From assembly GCF_014395975.1 (NCBI RefSeq), contig NZ_CP060714.1, positions 1,736,001-1,800,000 of the forward strand: 64,000 bases of DNA. The letters run 5' to 3'. The DNA comes from Diaphorobacter ruginosibacter. Lineage in GTDB: Bacteria > Pseudomonadota > Gammaproteobacteria > Burkholderiales > Burkholderiaceae_C. How positions within the stretch are numbered: the first letter of the stretch is position 1; each line of letters opens with the position of its first letter. A program made the translations under genes and the position numbers. Under the pieces are notes generated by a model, which saw only the letters and a program-made list of their open reading frames with translations, had not been told where the DNA came from and ran no database searches. Shown piece after piece: positions 8,673-17,293 of the stretch.

Positions 8673-9677
8673 TCAATTGATGACGGCGCCGGATTGCTTC
8701 ACGATGTCCTGCCATTTGCGGAATTCGGCCTGCATGAAGGTGTCGAATTCGGCCGGCGTGCTGGAAACCACTTCGCCGCCCAGATCGACGAGCCTGGCCT
8801 TGAGATCGGGCTGGCCGACCACGGCGCGTATGTCGCCGGAGATGCGCTCCCGCAGTGCCGGCGTGAGCGAGGCAGGCGCCAGCACGCCGAACCAGGTGGC
8901 GGCCTCGAAGTTCTTGAGGCCCAGTTCGCCGAAGGTGGGGATGTCCGGGACCTTCTCGATCCGCTTGCCGTTGGCGAGTGCAATCGCCTTGAGCTTGCCC
9001 GAGGCAATGTGCGGCAGGACGACCGTCAGCGTGGCGAACATCGCATCGACCGAGCCGCCCATCAGATCGGTGATGGCGGGGGCATCGCCCTTGTAGGGCA
9101 CATGCACCATCTGCGTCTTCATCGTGGCATTGAACATCTCGCCGGTGAGGTGCTGGGCGGTTCCGTTGCCCGGGGAGGCGAACGAGACCTTGTCCGCGTT
9201 CGATTGCACATACCGGGTGAATTCGTCCAGGTTCTTCACATTCAGGGTGGGCCGGACCACGAGCACCAGGGGCACCTTGGCGATCAGGGTCAGCGGCGCG
9301 AAGTCCTTGAGCGGGTCGTAGCTGAGCTTCTTGTACAGCAGGCCGCTGATGGTGTGCGCCGAGGTGGTCATGTAGAGCAGGTGGCCATCCCCCGCGCCGC
9401 GTGCCACCTGGGCCGCCGCCAGCGTGGTGCCCGCGCCGGGCTTGTTGTCCACCACGATGGCATGCCCCCAGCGGGCCGCCAGCTTGTCCACGACGGCCCG
9501 GGCCACGATGTCCGTGGCGCCGCCAGCGGCGTAGGGCACGACCAGCCGCACGGTGTCGGAAGGGAATTGGGGGGCCTGGGCCCACGCCAGGCCGGGGGCG
9601 AGCGCGGTCAGCAGCATGCCTCCCAATGCCTGCCTGCGATGGATCTTTGCCGGGGAGGGGTGGCCTGGTGTCGTCAT
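8673..9677 (-). CDS. Bug/TctC-family periplasmic substrate-binding protein 2
   Basis: 334 aa. A signal peptide containing twin Arg (HRRQALGGMLLTALAPGLAWA) suggests Tat or Sec export. Mature features are FPSDTVRLVVPYAAGGATD, VVDNKPGAGTT, LLYKKLSYDPLKDFAPLTL and MVHVPYKGDAPAITDLMGG, the hallmark Bug segments. I chose the ATG at 9677 because AGGAG lies 10 nt upstream; the longer open frame to 9920 runs through the promoter. First gene of the aldehyde dehydrogenase unit; its promoter and operator lie at 9777-9838. Confidence 0.88.
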   Translation of the reverse strand: MTTPGHPSPAKIHRRQALGGMLLTALAPGLAWAQAPQFPSDTVRLVVPYAAGGATDIVARAVVDKLAARWGHAIVVDNKPGAGTTLAAAQVARGAGDGHLLYMTTSAHTISGLLYKKLSYDPLKDFAPLTLIAKVPLVLVVRPTLNVKNLDEFTRYVQSNADKVSFASPGNGTAQHLTGEMFNATMKTQMVHVPYKGDAPAITDLMGGSVDAMFATLTVVLPHIASGKLKAIALANGKRIEKVPDIPTFGELGLKNFEAATWFGVLAPASLTPALRERISGDIRAVVGQPDLKARLVDLGGEVVSSTPAEFDTFMQAEFRKWQDIVKQSGAVIN

Positions 9678-9776
9678 TTCTGCGGGTCTCCTGTGTGCTG
9701 CGAGGTTGAACCATCCGTTGAATGCGGGAGCAAGTCGCCGCGGGCCGACGGGGTTCGTTGGCGGATTTTTATGAGA

Positions 9777-9802
9777 GTTCTTTTTGATAGAACTAAAGTT
9801 CT
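9777..9802. promoter_or_regulatory. Putative IclR operator, copy 2
   Basis: Same three-half-site element as at 5034-5059 (GTTCT, AGAAC, GTTCT at 9777, 9789 and 9798), 22 of 26 positions identical. Reading on the minus strand it lies immediately downstream of the -10 of a good sigma-70 promoter, covering about +1 to +26. A protein bound here would block transcription, which argues for repression. Confidence 0.62.
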
Positions 9803-9809
9803 GTCTGAA

Positions 9810-9838
9810 AGAATAATTTGAGAAGGGCTTTGTGTCAA
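9810..9838 (-). promoter_or_regulatory. Sigma-70 promoter of the Bug2/aldehyde dehydrogenase unit
   Basis: On the minus strand TTGACA (9838-9833) is followed after exactly 17 nt by TATTCT (9815-9810), a consensus -35 and a 4/6 -10. The operator copy 2 follows directly. It is about 130 bp upstream of the ATG of the Bug gene. Confidence 0.6.
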
Positions 9839-9978
9839 ATGAAAAATCAAGGCATGGATCGGGTGGAAGTGAGGGCCGGCCAATGCGGGCGCTGCCGGCG
9901 TCAAGGCCGCGCACGGGCATGCCGGCGCGAGGCGCGCGCGGGCGCCTGAGGAGGGACTGCGTGATCTACGCTACGGAT

Positions 9979-11010
9979 TCAAAGGCGGTAGAAGTTGGCA
10001 GCCGTGTCGCGATAGAGCCACCGCTTTTCGTCGGCGGACATGCCGGCCGTGATGCGCTTGAACGCGTTCCAGAGCACCTGGTAGCTGCAGGTGCCCTTGT
10101 CCACCGGAAAATTGCTCTCGAACATGCAGCGCTTCGGGCCGAAGATCTCGATGCAGGTGTGGATGTAGGGCTTCCAGGCCTGGGCGAGCTCGGCAGAGGT
10201 GGGCGGCTGTTTCCGCTCGTGGAACGGGAACCCGAACACGCTCATTCCCAGGCCGCCCAGCTTGATGAAGACATGGGGCAACCGGGCAATGTGTTGCAGT
10301 CGCGCCTTCCACTCGGCAAACACGGCGTCGCGATGGCCCGCGTAGGGTCCGACTCCCAGCGGCACACCGATGTGGTCGATGACGATGGGTGTCTCGGGAA
10401 AGGCCTTGGCGAGATCCGCCAGTTCGTCCAGCTGGGTGTGATAGGCCCAGGAGTCGAAGCTCAACCCGAAGCGCGCAAGCTGTGAGAAGCCTTCGCGGAA
10501 GCAGGGGTTGAGATAGACATGCAGTGGCGGTGCGTTCATCACTCCGTACTGGAACTTCTCGTGGGCGGCCGCATGGCAGCGGATGCCTCGGAACCGGCCG
10601 CCACCGGCCTCCATGTGCGCGGCCAGCACGTCCTCCACGCCCGCGCCGAGCGAGAGCTCCGCAAAACCGACGATGCCCGCGCAGACCTGCGTTCCGTCCT
10701 GCAGCGCGTTGGCCCGGCCTGCAATCTGCACCACGCGCTCGGTCTCGCCCACGGGCCTGAGGGGTTCCGGTCCGCTGTCGCGGTAGGCAAAGCCCACCTG
10801 GATGAACACGGTCGATTCGATGCGGTGGCCCGAGCTCACGTCGGCCAGCAGGTCCTCCGCCAGATAGCCGCCCCAGTTGTGGTCCGCCAGGTGGTGGTGC
10901 GGATCGATGATCGGAAGCGACGGCTCCAGCGCTTCCTCGGCATGCTGTGCGAGCCAGGCGGGCCGCACTTCGGCCCGGGGGATGATGGGGAGGGGGCTGT
11001 GATGGGTCAT
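9979..11010 (-). CDS. Metal-dependent amidohydrolase, 2-pyrone-4,6-dicarboxylate lactonase-like
   Basis: 343 aa TIM-barrel hydrolase. The first strand carries the metal-type motif LPIIDPHHHLAD near residue 33; later segments IRCHAAAHEKF, PIVIDHIGVPLG, VFIKLGGLGM and CMFESNFPVDKG follow the order of strands in the amidohydrolase-2/LigI-like family. These enzymes hydrolyse lactones or decarboxylate aromatic acids; the substrate is not evident. Last gene of the Liv unit, 31 bp behind livF. Its presence with an alpha/beta hydrolase in the same operon suggests that the imported solute, or a product of it, is an ester, lactone or ring-cleavage acid (inference). Confidence 0.82.
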   Translation of the reverse strand: MTHHSPLPIIPRAEVRPAWLAQHAEEALEPSLPIIDPHHHLADHNWGGYLAEDLLADVSSGHRIESTVFIQVGFAYRDSGPEPLRPVGETERVVQIAGRANALQDGTQVCAGIVGFAELSLGAGVEDVLAAHMEAGGGRFRGIRCHAAAHEKFQYGVMNAPPLHVYLNPCFREGFSQLARFGLSFDSWAYHTQLDELADLAKAFPETPIVIDHIGVPLGVGPYAGHRDAVFAEWKARLQHIARLPHVFIKLGGLGMSVFGFPFHERKQPPTSAELAQAWKPYIHTCIEIFGPKRCMFESNFPVDKGTCSYQVLWNAFKRITAGMSADEKRWLYRDTAANFYRL

Positions 11011-11041
11011 GGGGTGGCCGTGTGGAGTCGGATTCGGAAAT

Positions 11042-11761
11042 TCAGATGCCCAGGAAAGCCTTCTGGACGAACACGTCGTTCAGCAGCTCCTGCCCCGAGC
11101 CCGAACGGATCACGAGGCCCTGCTCGAATACATAGGCATCATCGGACATCTTGAGCGCCAGGCGTGCGTTCTGCTCCACCAGGATGACGGAGATACCGGT
11201 CTCCTGGTTCAGGCGCCGGATGGCCTGCGCGATCTCGGAGACAATCTTGGGGGCAATGCCGAGTGACGGTTCATCGAGCATCAGGATCTGCGGGCTGGAC
11301 ATCATCGCGCGGCCGATGGCCACCATCTGCTGCTCACCGCCCGAGAGCGAGCCAGCCATCTGCTGGCATCGCTCCTTGACCCGGGGAAAGAGCTCATAGA
11401 CGAGATCCAGCGATTGGCTGCGCCGGGCGGCGGAGCCCACGGTATGCGCGCCCACCATCAGGTTTTCCCATACGGACATCCTCGGAAAGAGGCGGCGGCC
11501 CTCGGGCGACAGCGCAATGCCCATGCCCACGCGCTGAGCCGAGTGGGTGCCATCGATGCGATGGCCGTCGAGCATGAGCGATCCGGACGTGAGCTTCTTC
11601 AAGCCCATCAGCGCCTTGAGCGTGGTGCTCTTGCCGGCGCCATTGGAGCCGATCAGCGCGACGATCCTGCCAGCATCTATCCGGAAGCTCACGCCGTGCA
11701 ATGCCTCGACCAGCCCGTAGTGGACGACGATGTCCTTGACTTCAAGCGTGCGCATCTTCAT
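11042..11761 (-). CDS. livF: Branched-chain-type ABC transporter ATP-binding protein LivF
   Basis: 239 aa cytoplasmic ATPase. Walker A GSNGAGKST (residues 38-46), signature LSGGEQQMVAIGRAMM, Walker B ILMLDEPSLGIAPKIV and the switch VILVEQNARLAL are all present. The short C-terminus and MGLKKLTSGSLMLDG are typical of LivF rather than LivG. Its start overlaps the end of livG by 20 bp. It works with LivG, LivM, LivH and the binding protein of the same operon; the solute is unknown and need not be an amino acid, since such transporters in these bacteria often carry aromatic or organic acids. Confidence 0.92.
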   Translation of the reverse strand: MKMRTLEVKDIVVHYGLVEALHGVSFRIDAGRIVALIGSNGAGKSTTLKALMGLKKLTSGSLMLDGHRIDGTHSAQRVGMGIALSPEGRRLFPRMSVWENLMVGAHTVGSAARRSQSLDLVYELFPRVKERCQQMAGSLSGGEQQMVAIGRAMMSSPQILMLDEPSLGIAPKIVSEIAQAIRRLNQETGISVILVEQNARLALKMSDDAYVFEQGLVIRSGSGQELLNDVFVQKAFLGI

Positions 11762-12527
11762 CCACTCCCAGATAGGCTTCGATCACGGCGGGGCTGTTGC
11801 GGATTTCTTCCGCGGTTCCCTGGGCGATCTTCTGTCCCTGCACGAGAACGATGATCTTCTCGCAGGTTCCCATCACCAGCGCCATGTGGTGCTCGACGAA
11901 CAGCAGTGAAATGCGGTGCTCATCGCGCAATGTCTTCAGGAGTCGCCCGAATTCGGCGCATTCCTCGGGGTTGAGGCCTGCAGCCGGCTCGTCGAGCAGG
12001 AGCAGCCTCGGATTCGTCGCGAGGCCGATGGCCACGCCGATGCGCTTCTGGTGCCCGTAGGCCAGCTCGCCCGCGATCTCGTGGCGGTAGGCTGCAAGGC
12101 CCGTGATCTCCAGCACCTTGTCCACGTCATGGCGAACCCTGTCCAATGCATCCCTGTAGGCCGAGGTGCGGGCGATCTGGGCCCAGACGGGAATGTCGAA
12201 GTGGCAGAGCGCGCCGCGGTAGATGTTTTCCTGCACCGTCGATTTCGGGTAGACAGTTGCGGACTGGAACGTGCGCGCGAGCCCGTGCCTGACCACGTGG
12301 CTCGGCTTGCGGCCCGTGATGTCCTCGCCCGCGAACACGATCTTGCCCGCGGTGGGGGCGAGCGAGCCGCTGATCATGTTGAACGCCGTGCTCTTGCCGG
12401 CGCCGTTGGGGCCGATCAGGCCGACGATCTCGCCTTCCCTGAGCTCGAAGCTCAGGTCGCGTACCGCGGCGAGTCCGCCGAATGTCTTGGAGAGGCCCTC
12501 GACCTTGAGCAGTGTGCCTGCCATCAC
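11742..12527 (-). CDS. livG: Branched-chain-type ABC transporter ATP-binding protein LivG
   Basis: 261 aa ATPase. Walker A GPNGAGKST near residue 42, the LivG-specific long insert (VVRHGLARTFQSATVYPKST), a signature that reads LAYGHQKRIGVAIGLATNP, Walker B LLLLDEPAAGLNPEE and switch LLFVEHHMALVM. The C-terminal EAYLGVDE is the usual LivG ending. The start overlaps the livM stop (ATGA); a second ATG three bases later is equally possible. Confidence 0.92.
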   Translation of the reverse strand: MMAGTLLKVEGLSKTFGGLAAVRDLSFELREGEIVGLIGPNGAGKSTAFNMISGSLAPTAGKIVFAGEDITGRKPSHVVRHGLARTFQSATVYPKSTVQENIYRGALCHFDIPVWAQIARTSAYRDALDRVRHDVDKVLEITGLAAYRHEIAGELAYGHQKRIGVAIGLATNPRLLLLDEPAAGLNPEECAEFGRLLKTLRDEHRISLLFVEHHMALVMGTCEKIIVLVQGQKIAQGTAEEIRNSPAVIEAYLGVDEDAHA

Positions 12528-13540
12528 CGGCCTCCCTCGTTGCGGAACCTGGAGGCTGCGCCGACCAGTCCAACCAGTCCTTTGGGCAGGAACTTGAGCA
12601 CCAGGATCAACGTGATGCCATACATGATGTTCTGCGTTTCGATGGCGCTGCGGAACAGTTCAGGCAGCGGCGTCATGATGAGCGCACCGAGTATCGGGCC
12701 CAGCACCGAGCCGCGTCCGCCGATCACCAGCATGATGATGGCGGCCACGGAGATGTGCTGGTTGAAGGACTCCGGAGAAACAAACCCGAGGTAGTGGGCA
12801 AGCAGTGCCCCGGCAAAGCCGGCAAACGCGCTGCCCAGCACGAAGGCGAACATCTGGGAGCCCTGGATGCTGATGCCGCTTGCCTCGGCCAGGTCGGGGT
12901 TGTCCCCCACGGCATCGAGCGAATTACCCTTGGGGGTCTTGAACAGCGCGATCAGTAAGAGGATCGACAGGAACGCACATGCGGCCGCCAGGACATAGAA
13001 CGACAGCTTGCTGTCGAACGCGAAACCCAGCAGGCTGGCGGGCGGAATGTTGGCGATGCCGTTGGCGCCGCCGGTAATGTCGCCCCCCTCCAGCAGCACC
13101 AGGCGGAACAGTTCGCCAAAGCAGAAGGTCACGAGCACGAAGTACACGCCCTGCAGGCGCAGGATGACCGCGCCGAGCAGGTAGGCGGCCAGCATGGAAG
13201 CCGCGACACCTGCCAGCACGGAGAGAAGGAACGGTGCCTGGAAGCGCACGGTGCAGATCACCGCGACGAACGCACCCATGCCCATCAATGCGGCGTGGCA
13301 GAAGGAGAGCTGTCCCGTGCGGTTGATGAGTGCGAGCCCGTTCACGAAAATGATATTGAGGCAGATGAGCACCGCGAGATGGATGTAGAAGGCGTTCCCG
13401 GCAAGCAGCAGGGGGGTGGCGAACAGCACGAGCAGTGCCGGGATCCAGGCTTTCCAGGAGCCTCCTGGCGCCCGGTCGCGGGTGGGTGTACCGGGGCCTG
13501 CACCCCGGATGGATTTGTCGGTCATGGTGGAAGTGGTCAT
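12524..13540 (-). CDS. livM: Branched-chain-type ABC transporter permease LivM
   Basis: 338 aa integral inner-membrane permease with about ten hydrophobic segments starting after a 30-residue charged cytoplasmic N-terminus. The family core is seen in INRTGQLSFCHAALMGMGAF and GNSLDAVGDNPDLAEASGI, the EAA-type coupling loop. Lies 3 bp behind livH and overlaps livG. A second in-frame ATG at 13525 is an alternative start. Confidence 0.9.
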   Translation of the reverse strand: MTTSTMTDKSIRGAGPGTPTRDRAPGGSWKAWIPALLVLFATPLLLAGNAFYIHLAVLICLNIIFVNGLALINRTGQLSFCHAALMGMGAFVAVICTVRFQAPFLLSVLAGVAASMLAAYLLGAVILRLQGVYFVLVTFCFGELFRLVLLEGGDITGGANGIANIPPASLLGFAFDSKLSFYVLAAACAFLSILLLIALFKTPKGNSLDAVGDNPDLAEASGISIQGSQMFAFVLGSAFAGFAGALLAHYLGFVSPESFNQHISVAAIIMLVIGGRGSVLGPILGALIMTPLPELFRSAIETQNIMYGITLILVLKFLPKGLVGLVGAASRFRNEGGR

Positions 13541-13543
13541 GGC

Positions 13544-14413
13544 TCAGCGACCTGCCTTTCCCAGCAGCCCCGAGGGACGGAAGATCAGCATCAGGATCAC
13601 GAAGCAGAAGAGCAGCATGTCGGAGAAGCTGCTGGACATGAAGGTATTGGCAACGCTCTCGAAAACCCCGAGCAGCAGGGCTGCCAGCGCAGCGCCCGGG
13701 ATGCTGCCAAGGCCGCCCAGGATCACCACGATGAATGCCTTGAGCAGGGGCGTCGAGCCGATGCTGGGCGACACCGAGAACACCGGTGCCATCAGTGCAC
13801 CCGCGATGGCGGCCAGCGCAACGCCGATGCCGAAGCCGAGCGGGTACATGAACTGGGAGCGGATGCCCTGCGCGTTGGCGATCTCGATGTCCTGCACCAC
13901 GGCGCGCAACGCGCGGCCGCCCTTGCTGTGCATGAGAAACCCATAGAGCACTACCAGCACCACCAGCGAAAACGCCACCACATAGAGGCGTGACATCGGC
14001 AGCATCACCGGTCCGAGCGACACCACGCCTTCGGCTGCCGGCGGCATGGACTGGGGATCGGGGCCGAAGACCATGAGGGCGCCGTTCTGCAGGATCATCG
14101 CCAGCCCGATGGTGGCGATCATCCCGTTGAGCTCGTCGCCCCGGAAGCCCTTCATCACCACGACCTCGATGATCCAGCCGATCACCAGCGTGAAGGCGAA
14201 CGTGGCGAGCACCGCCGCCAGGAAAGGCAGCTGGAGCTTCGTGACGCACACGTATGCCGAGAACGCGCCCAGCATGTAGAACTCGCCATGCGCAAAGTTC
14301 ACGACGCGCATCACACCAAAGACCAGTGTGAAGCCAATGGCCATCAGCAGGTACAGGAGCCCGATGATGAGGCCATTGGTCAACGCCTGGCCAATCAAGA
14401 AAGTAAAGTCCAC
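13544..14413 (-). CDS. livH: Branched-chain-type ABC transporter permease LivH
   Basis: 289 aa permease with about eight membrane segments. The family signature NGLIIGLLYLLMAIGFTLVF is near the N-terminus, followed by VMRVVNFAHGEFYMLGAF; the coupling loop RALRAVVQDIEIANAQGI lies near residue 190, and GLGSIPGAALAALLLGVFES near residue 230. Follows the binding-protein gene by 41 bp and precedes livM by 3 bp. Confidence 0.92.
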   Translation of the reverse strand: MDFTFLIGQALTNGLIIGLLYLLMAIGFTLVFGVMRVVNFAHGEFYMLGAFSAYVCVTKLQLPFLAAVLATFAFTLVIGWIIEVVVMKGFRGDELNGMIATIGLAMILQNGALMVFGPDPQSMPPAAEGVVSLGPVMLPMSRLYVVAFSLVVLVVLYGFLMHSKGGRALRAVVQDIEIANAQGIRSQFMYPLGFGIGVALAAIAGALMAPVFSVSPSIGSTPLLKAFIVVILGGLGSIPGAALAALLLGVFESVANTFMSSSFSDMLLFCFVILMLIFRPSGLLGKAGR

Positions 14414-14454
14414 GGTGGTATCCCCGAACGATCAGCGCCGAGCCAGGAGCCGGA

Positions 14455-15609
14455 TCACTTGCACTCGGTGAGCGAGCAGCTTGCCTCGATCACTTCCTGG
14501 CCGTCCTGCACGCGGGCGATGTAGAACGGCGCACTGATCTGGTGGGCCGCGCCATACACCTCGGCACCAGTCCAGTTGAGCGTGCCCAGGATTCCCTTGA
14601 AGTCCTTGATGTTCTCGAGCGCCACGCGCACCTTCTCGGTGTCGGTCGTCGTTCCTGCGGCGGACATGGCCTGGAACAGCATGTGCGTACCGTCATAGAA
14701 CGCGGGGCTGAAGCCGTTCATGCGTTTCTTGTACTTGGCAAGGTAGCGGTCCGAGTACGCCTTCACGGCTGTGTTGGCGGGGTTGATCGGCGTGTTCACC
14801 AGCATGCCATTGGTGGCGGTGTTGCCGGCCACGTTCACGATCTCGGGTGTCGCGGGGCCGCCGCTGCGGATGATGAATCCCTTGAAACCCAGTTCGCGCG
14901 CCTGCTTGACGATCAGGCCGGCGGTACCGGGCGCATTGCCGTCCAGCTCGATGGCATCGACGCCCTTGGCCATCAGGCGGGTGAGCAGCGGCATCATGTC
15001 CACGCGTTCGCGCTCGAAGAACTCCTTGGCGTTGAGCTGGGCGCCGGCCTTGCTGTAGGCCTTCTCGAGATCCTGGGCGATCTGCTGGCCGGTTTCGTCA
15101 TTGGGGAACAGGCCACCCACTTTCTTGATGTTCTTGGCCTTCACGATCCAGTTGATCTGGGGCTGGGACGTCTCCATGGTCGTCAGGTTGGGACGGAAGT
15201 TGAACGGCTTGTCCTTTCCCAAGGCCTTGTCGGTGAATCCGAGGGTGAGCATCACCACCTTGTTCTTGTCCATGATGGGCGTCACGGCGAGCGCCCCCGC
15301 GGAGCCCACCGGGCCGATGATGTACTTGACCTTGTCCTCGAAGACCAGGCGGTTTGCCGCGGTCACCGCTTCGCCGGCCTGGTACTTGTCGTCATAGGGA
15401 ACGACCTTGACCTTGTACTTCTTGCCGCCCACCTCCAGCCCGCCCTTGGCATTGACATCCTCGGCGGCGAGCTCGGTGGCATAGAGCATGGCCTGTCCCC
15501 AGGCGGCGCCCGCGCCCGACAGCGTGACGATGGCCCCGATCTTGAGTTCTTCCTGGGCAAACGCGGTACCGGCGAGGCACAGCAGGCCGGTGATGGCAAT
15601 CTTCTTCAT
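14455..15609 (-). CDS. Branched-chain-type ABC transporter periplasmic binding protein
   Basis: 384 aa, with an 18-residue signal peptide (MKKIAITGLLCLAGTAFA). LKIGAIVTLSGAGAAWGQAM is the standard type I periplasmic binding fold opening, followed by DDKYQAGEAVTAANRLVFED and GPVGSAGALAVTPIMDKNKV. AAGGAGACTGAAC upstream gives a strong ribosome site. Supplies the solute for LivHMGF encoded downstream; ligand unknown. The two preceding genes encode a hydrolase and an SCP2-like protein, so the ligand may be processed by them. Confidence 0.9.
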   Translation of the reverse strand: MKKIAITGLLCLAGTAFAQEELKIGAIVTLSGAGAAWGQAMLYATELAAEDVNAKGGLEVGGKKYKVKVVPYDDKYQAGEAVTAANRLVFEDKVKYIIGPVGSAGALAVTPIMDKNKVVMLTLGFTDKALGKDKPFNFRPNLTTMETSQPQINWIVKAKNIKKVGGLFPNDETGQQIAQDLEKAYSKAGAQLNAKEFFERERVDMMPLLTRLMAKGVDAIELDGNAPGTAGLIVKQARELGFKGFIIRSGGPATPEIVNVAGNTATNGMLVNTPINPANTAVKAYSDRYLAKYKKRMNGFSPAFYDGTHMLFQAMSAAGTTTDTEKVRVALENIKDFKGILGTLNWTGAEVYGAAHQISAPFYIARVQDGQEVIEASCSLTECK

Positions 15610-15654
15610 GTTCAGTCTCCTTGGGTTTGGATGGGTCTGGAATCAGGAACGGGG

Positions 15655-16503
15655 TCAGGCCTGGGCAATGGCCTGCAGCACCGGCGTGATGTATTTCTTG
15701 AATTGCCGCGGGTTCTCGCTCATCGGAAAATGCCCGAGCTCCTTCATCACGACGGCCTGCGCGCCGGGGATGCTGCGGGCCGTGCGGAGCGTGTCTTCGG
15801 GACTGCACGAGAAGTCGTACTCCCCGGTCAACAGGAAAAGCGGCGTGCGGCGCGTGTCGATGCCATCGAGCTTGCCGCGCAGGTCGGAGTCGACGCGGTA
15901 GAAATAGAGATCCCCGCGGAAGATGCCAGGGCCGCTCTGCTTGTATTGCCACAGCGTTTCATGGCGGTACTCATCCGGGCTTTGCGGCGCGATCAGGCCC
16001 GACACGAGTGCCGCGCAGACCTCGCCGCCATGCACGTCCGGGCGGTTCAGCCAGCTCGTGTCGTACCAGGGTGGCTGGTGGTCGGCTCCTTCGAGGCCGA
16101 TCAGCGCGCGGAACTCCTCGCCATGGGCATGGGCGAGCTGCAGCACGATCCGGCCGCCGATCGAGCAACCCATCACCACGGGGCGATCGAGCTCCAGCGC
16201 GGCGGCGAATGCGCGTATGGTCGCTACGTAGCGCTCGGTGGTGAGCTCGTAGTCCTTGTCCTGGTATCCGAGGGGCGGGTAGGACTTGCCATGCCAGGGC
16301 ATGTCGAATGCGATCACACGGAATTTCGAGGTGACGTCCTCGTCGCACAGCAGGTGGCGGAACTGGCGTCCGTCCGACCCGGCGGTGTGCAGGCACAGCA
16401 GCGGGATGCCCTGGCCGCATTCCTCGAAGTACACGCGGCACGCATCGCCCATGATGTTGACGTGCACGTACCTGCCGACGATGGGTTCTATGGTGGCTGT
16501 CAT
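15655..16503 (-). CDS. Alpha/beta hydrolase
   Basis: 282 aa cytoplasmic serine hydrolase. The nucleophile elbow reads VVMGCSIGGRIVL near residue 112, the oxyanion strand LLCLHTAGSDGRQFRHLL near residue 35, and the likely catalytic His is in KELGHFPMSENP near residue 260; LLTGEYDFSCSPEDT is the usual acid-loop region. This layout fits meta-cleavage-product-type C-C hydrolases and esterases alike. The ATG at 16503 has AGGA 7 nt upstream, so the longer open frame is not used. It lies 45 bp ahead of the Liv binding protein gene and 19 bp after the SCP2-like gene. Confidence 0.82.
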   Translation of the reverse strand: MTATIEPIVGRYVHVNIMGDACRVYFEECGQGIPLLCLHTAGSDGRQFRHLLCDEDVTSKFRVIAFDMPWHGKSYPPLGYQDKDYELTTERYVATIRAFAAALELDRPVVMGCSIGGRIVLQLAHAHGEEFRALIGLEGADHQPPWYDTSWLNRPDVHGGEVCAALVSGLIAPQSPDEYRHETLWQYKQSGPGIFRGDLYFYRVDSDLRGKLDGIDTRRTPLFLLTGEYDFSCSPEDTLRTARSIPGAQAVVMKELGHFPMSENPRQFKKYITPVLQAIAQA

Positions 16504-16522
16504 TGCATTTCCTTGGACTGGG

Positions 16523-16909
16523 TCACGGGGCGGGGCGGCGGCGCGGCGCGCACAGGACATCCTTCAGGTACTGAAGGTGGGCAAAGAGCACATGGGAATT
16601 GCCTTCGATGCGCATGGCGCCGCGCTTGGTCAGGGCGAACAGGTCATGCCAGCCGGGGCGGGGGCAAGGCTCCCACAGGGCTGCCCATGCCTCCTCCGTC
16701 GCCTGGATGACCAGGTCGGCGGATGCAAACAAGGGCGACTGCCGGTGGATGCCATGGATCTCCCCGCCGCGGATCTCCAGCATGAACGGTGAATCACCCA
16801 CGCACACCTTGATGCTGGCCGTCAGGTAGCGGCCGCGATGCACCAGTCTACGGTTGGCATTCACCAATGGCTCGATGGATGCGAACCGCTCTTCCAGGGA
16901 CTCTTTCAT
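16523..16909 (-). CDS. SCP2-like small protein, first gene of the Liv/hydrolase operon
   Basis: 128 aa soluble protein with no signal peptide. The pattern of the second half (ADLVIQATEEAWAALWEP, LTKRGAMRIEGNSHVLFAHL) resembles the sterol-carrier-protein-2 fold, which binds hydrophobic acyl ligands; this is a pattern match by eye, not a proven homology. Start chosen at the ATG at 16909 because GAGGAGACGATAAAA gives a ribosome site. It is the promoter-proximal gene of the unit and faces the hpa operon across a 384-bp divergent region. Confidence 0.6.
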   Translation of the reverse strand: MKESLEERFASIEPLVNANRRLVHRGRYLTASIKVCVGDSPFMLEIRGGEIHGIHRQSPLFASADLVIQATEEAWAALWEPCPRPGWHDLFALTKRGAMRIEGNSHVLFAHLQYLKDVLCAPRRRPAP

Positions 16910-17259
16910 TTTTATCGTCTCCTCAGGGCCCGGGTGCACGGCGCGTGGCGTGATGCCGGCTGCGAGATCGGCAGGCGCGCAGGACAGCGGACGGCACGCC
17001 CGCGATACCTCGGGGTTCTGTTTTCATGATGGGCATCCCGCAGCCGCCGGGGGGGTGGTTTGGCGTGCAGGCGAATGAGGCTGAACTATAGGAAGCGGTC
17101 CCGTCCTTGTGCAGTCGCCTGCAGGCATGGGGGTATCACATAAAGTGATTGCTCAGAGAACCTATGAGGATTCCTGTGACGGGCTGACGGCACCCGAGGG
17201 GCCGAAATGGTGCTGCCTTTGAAATTTAGGGTAAACCCTGATTTCAACCGACACTCATG
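16910..17259. promoter_or_regulatory. Divergent control region between the Liv/hydrolase operon and the hpa operon
   Basis: Gene-free. It holds several small palindromes: GCCTGCAGGC at 17117-17126, ATCAC-n5-GTGAT at 17135-17149 and AGGGT-AA-ACCCT at 17228-17239. The region becomes AT-rich from about 17220, unlike the surrounding coding DNA. I could not fix a convincing -35/-10 pair for the leftward operon. Confidence 0.45.
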
Positions 17260-17292
17260 TAATTAACATGGTAATTATTATCTTGTTAATTA
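17260..17292. promoter_or_regulatory. AT-rich inverted repeat at the hpaG1 start, candidate HpaR operator
   Basis: TAATTAACA at 17260-17268 and TGTTAATTA at 17284-17292 are perfect 9-bp inverted arms, 15 bp apart, and end one base before the hpaG1 ATG. A possible -10, TATTAT (17276-17281), lies between the arms. A MarR-family HpaR gene closes the operon, and MarR proteins typically bind AT-rich palindromes over promoters, so autorepression of the hpa operon is the natural reading (inference). Confidence 0.55.
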
Positions 17293-17293
17293 A

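Noticed and set aside
14542..16710. 722-aa plus-strand open frame
   Set aside because: Antisense to the Liv binding protein and alpha/beta hydrolase genes; no recognisable protein content.
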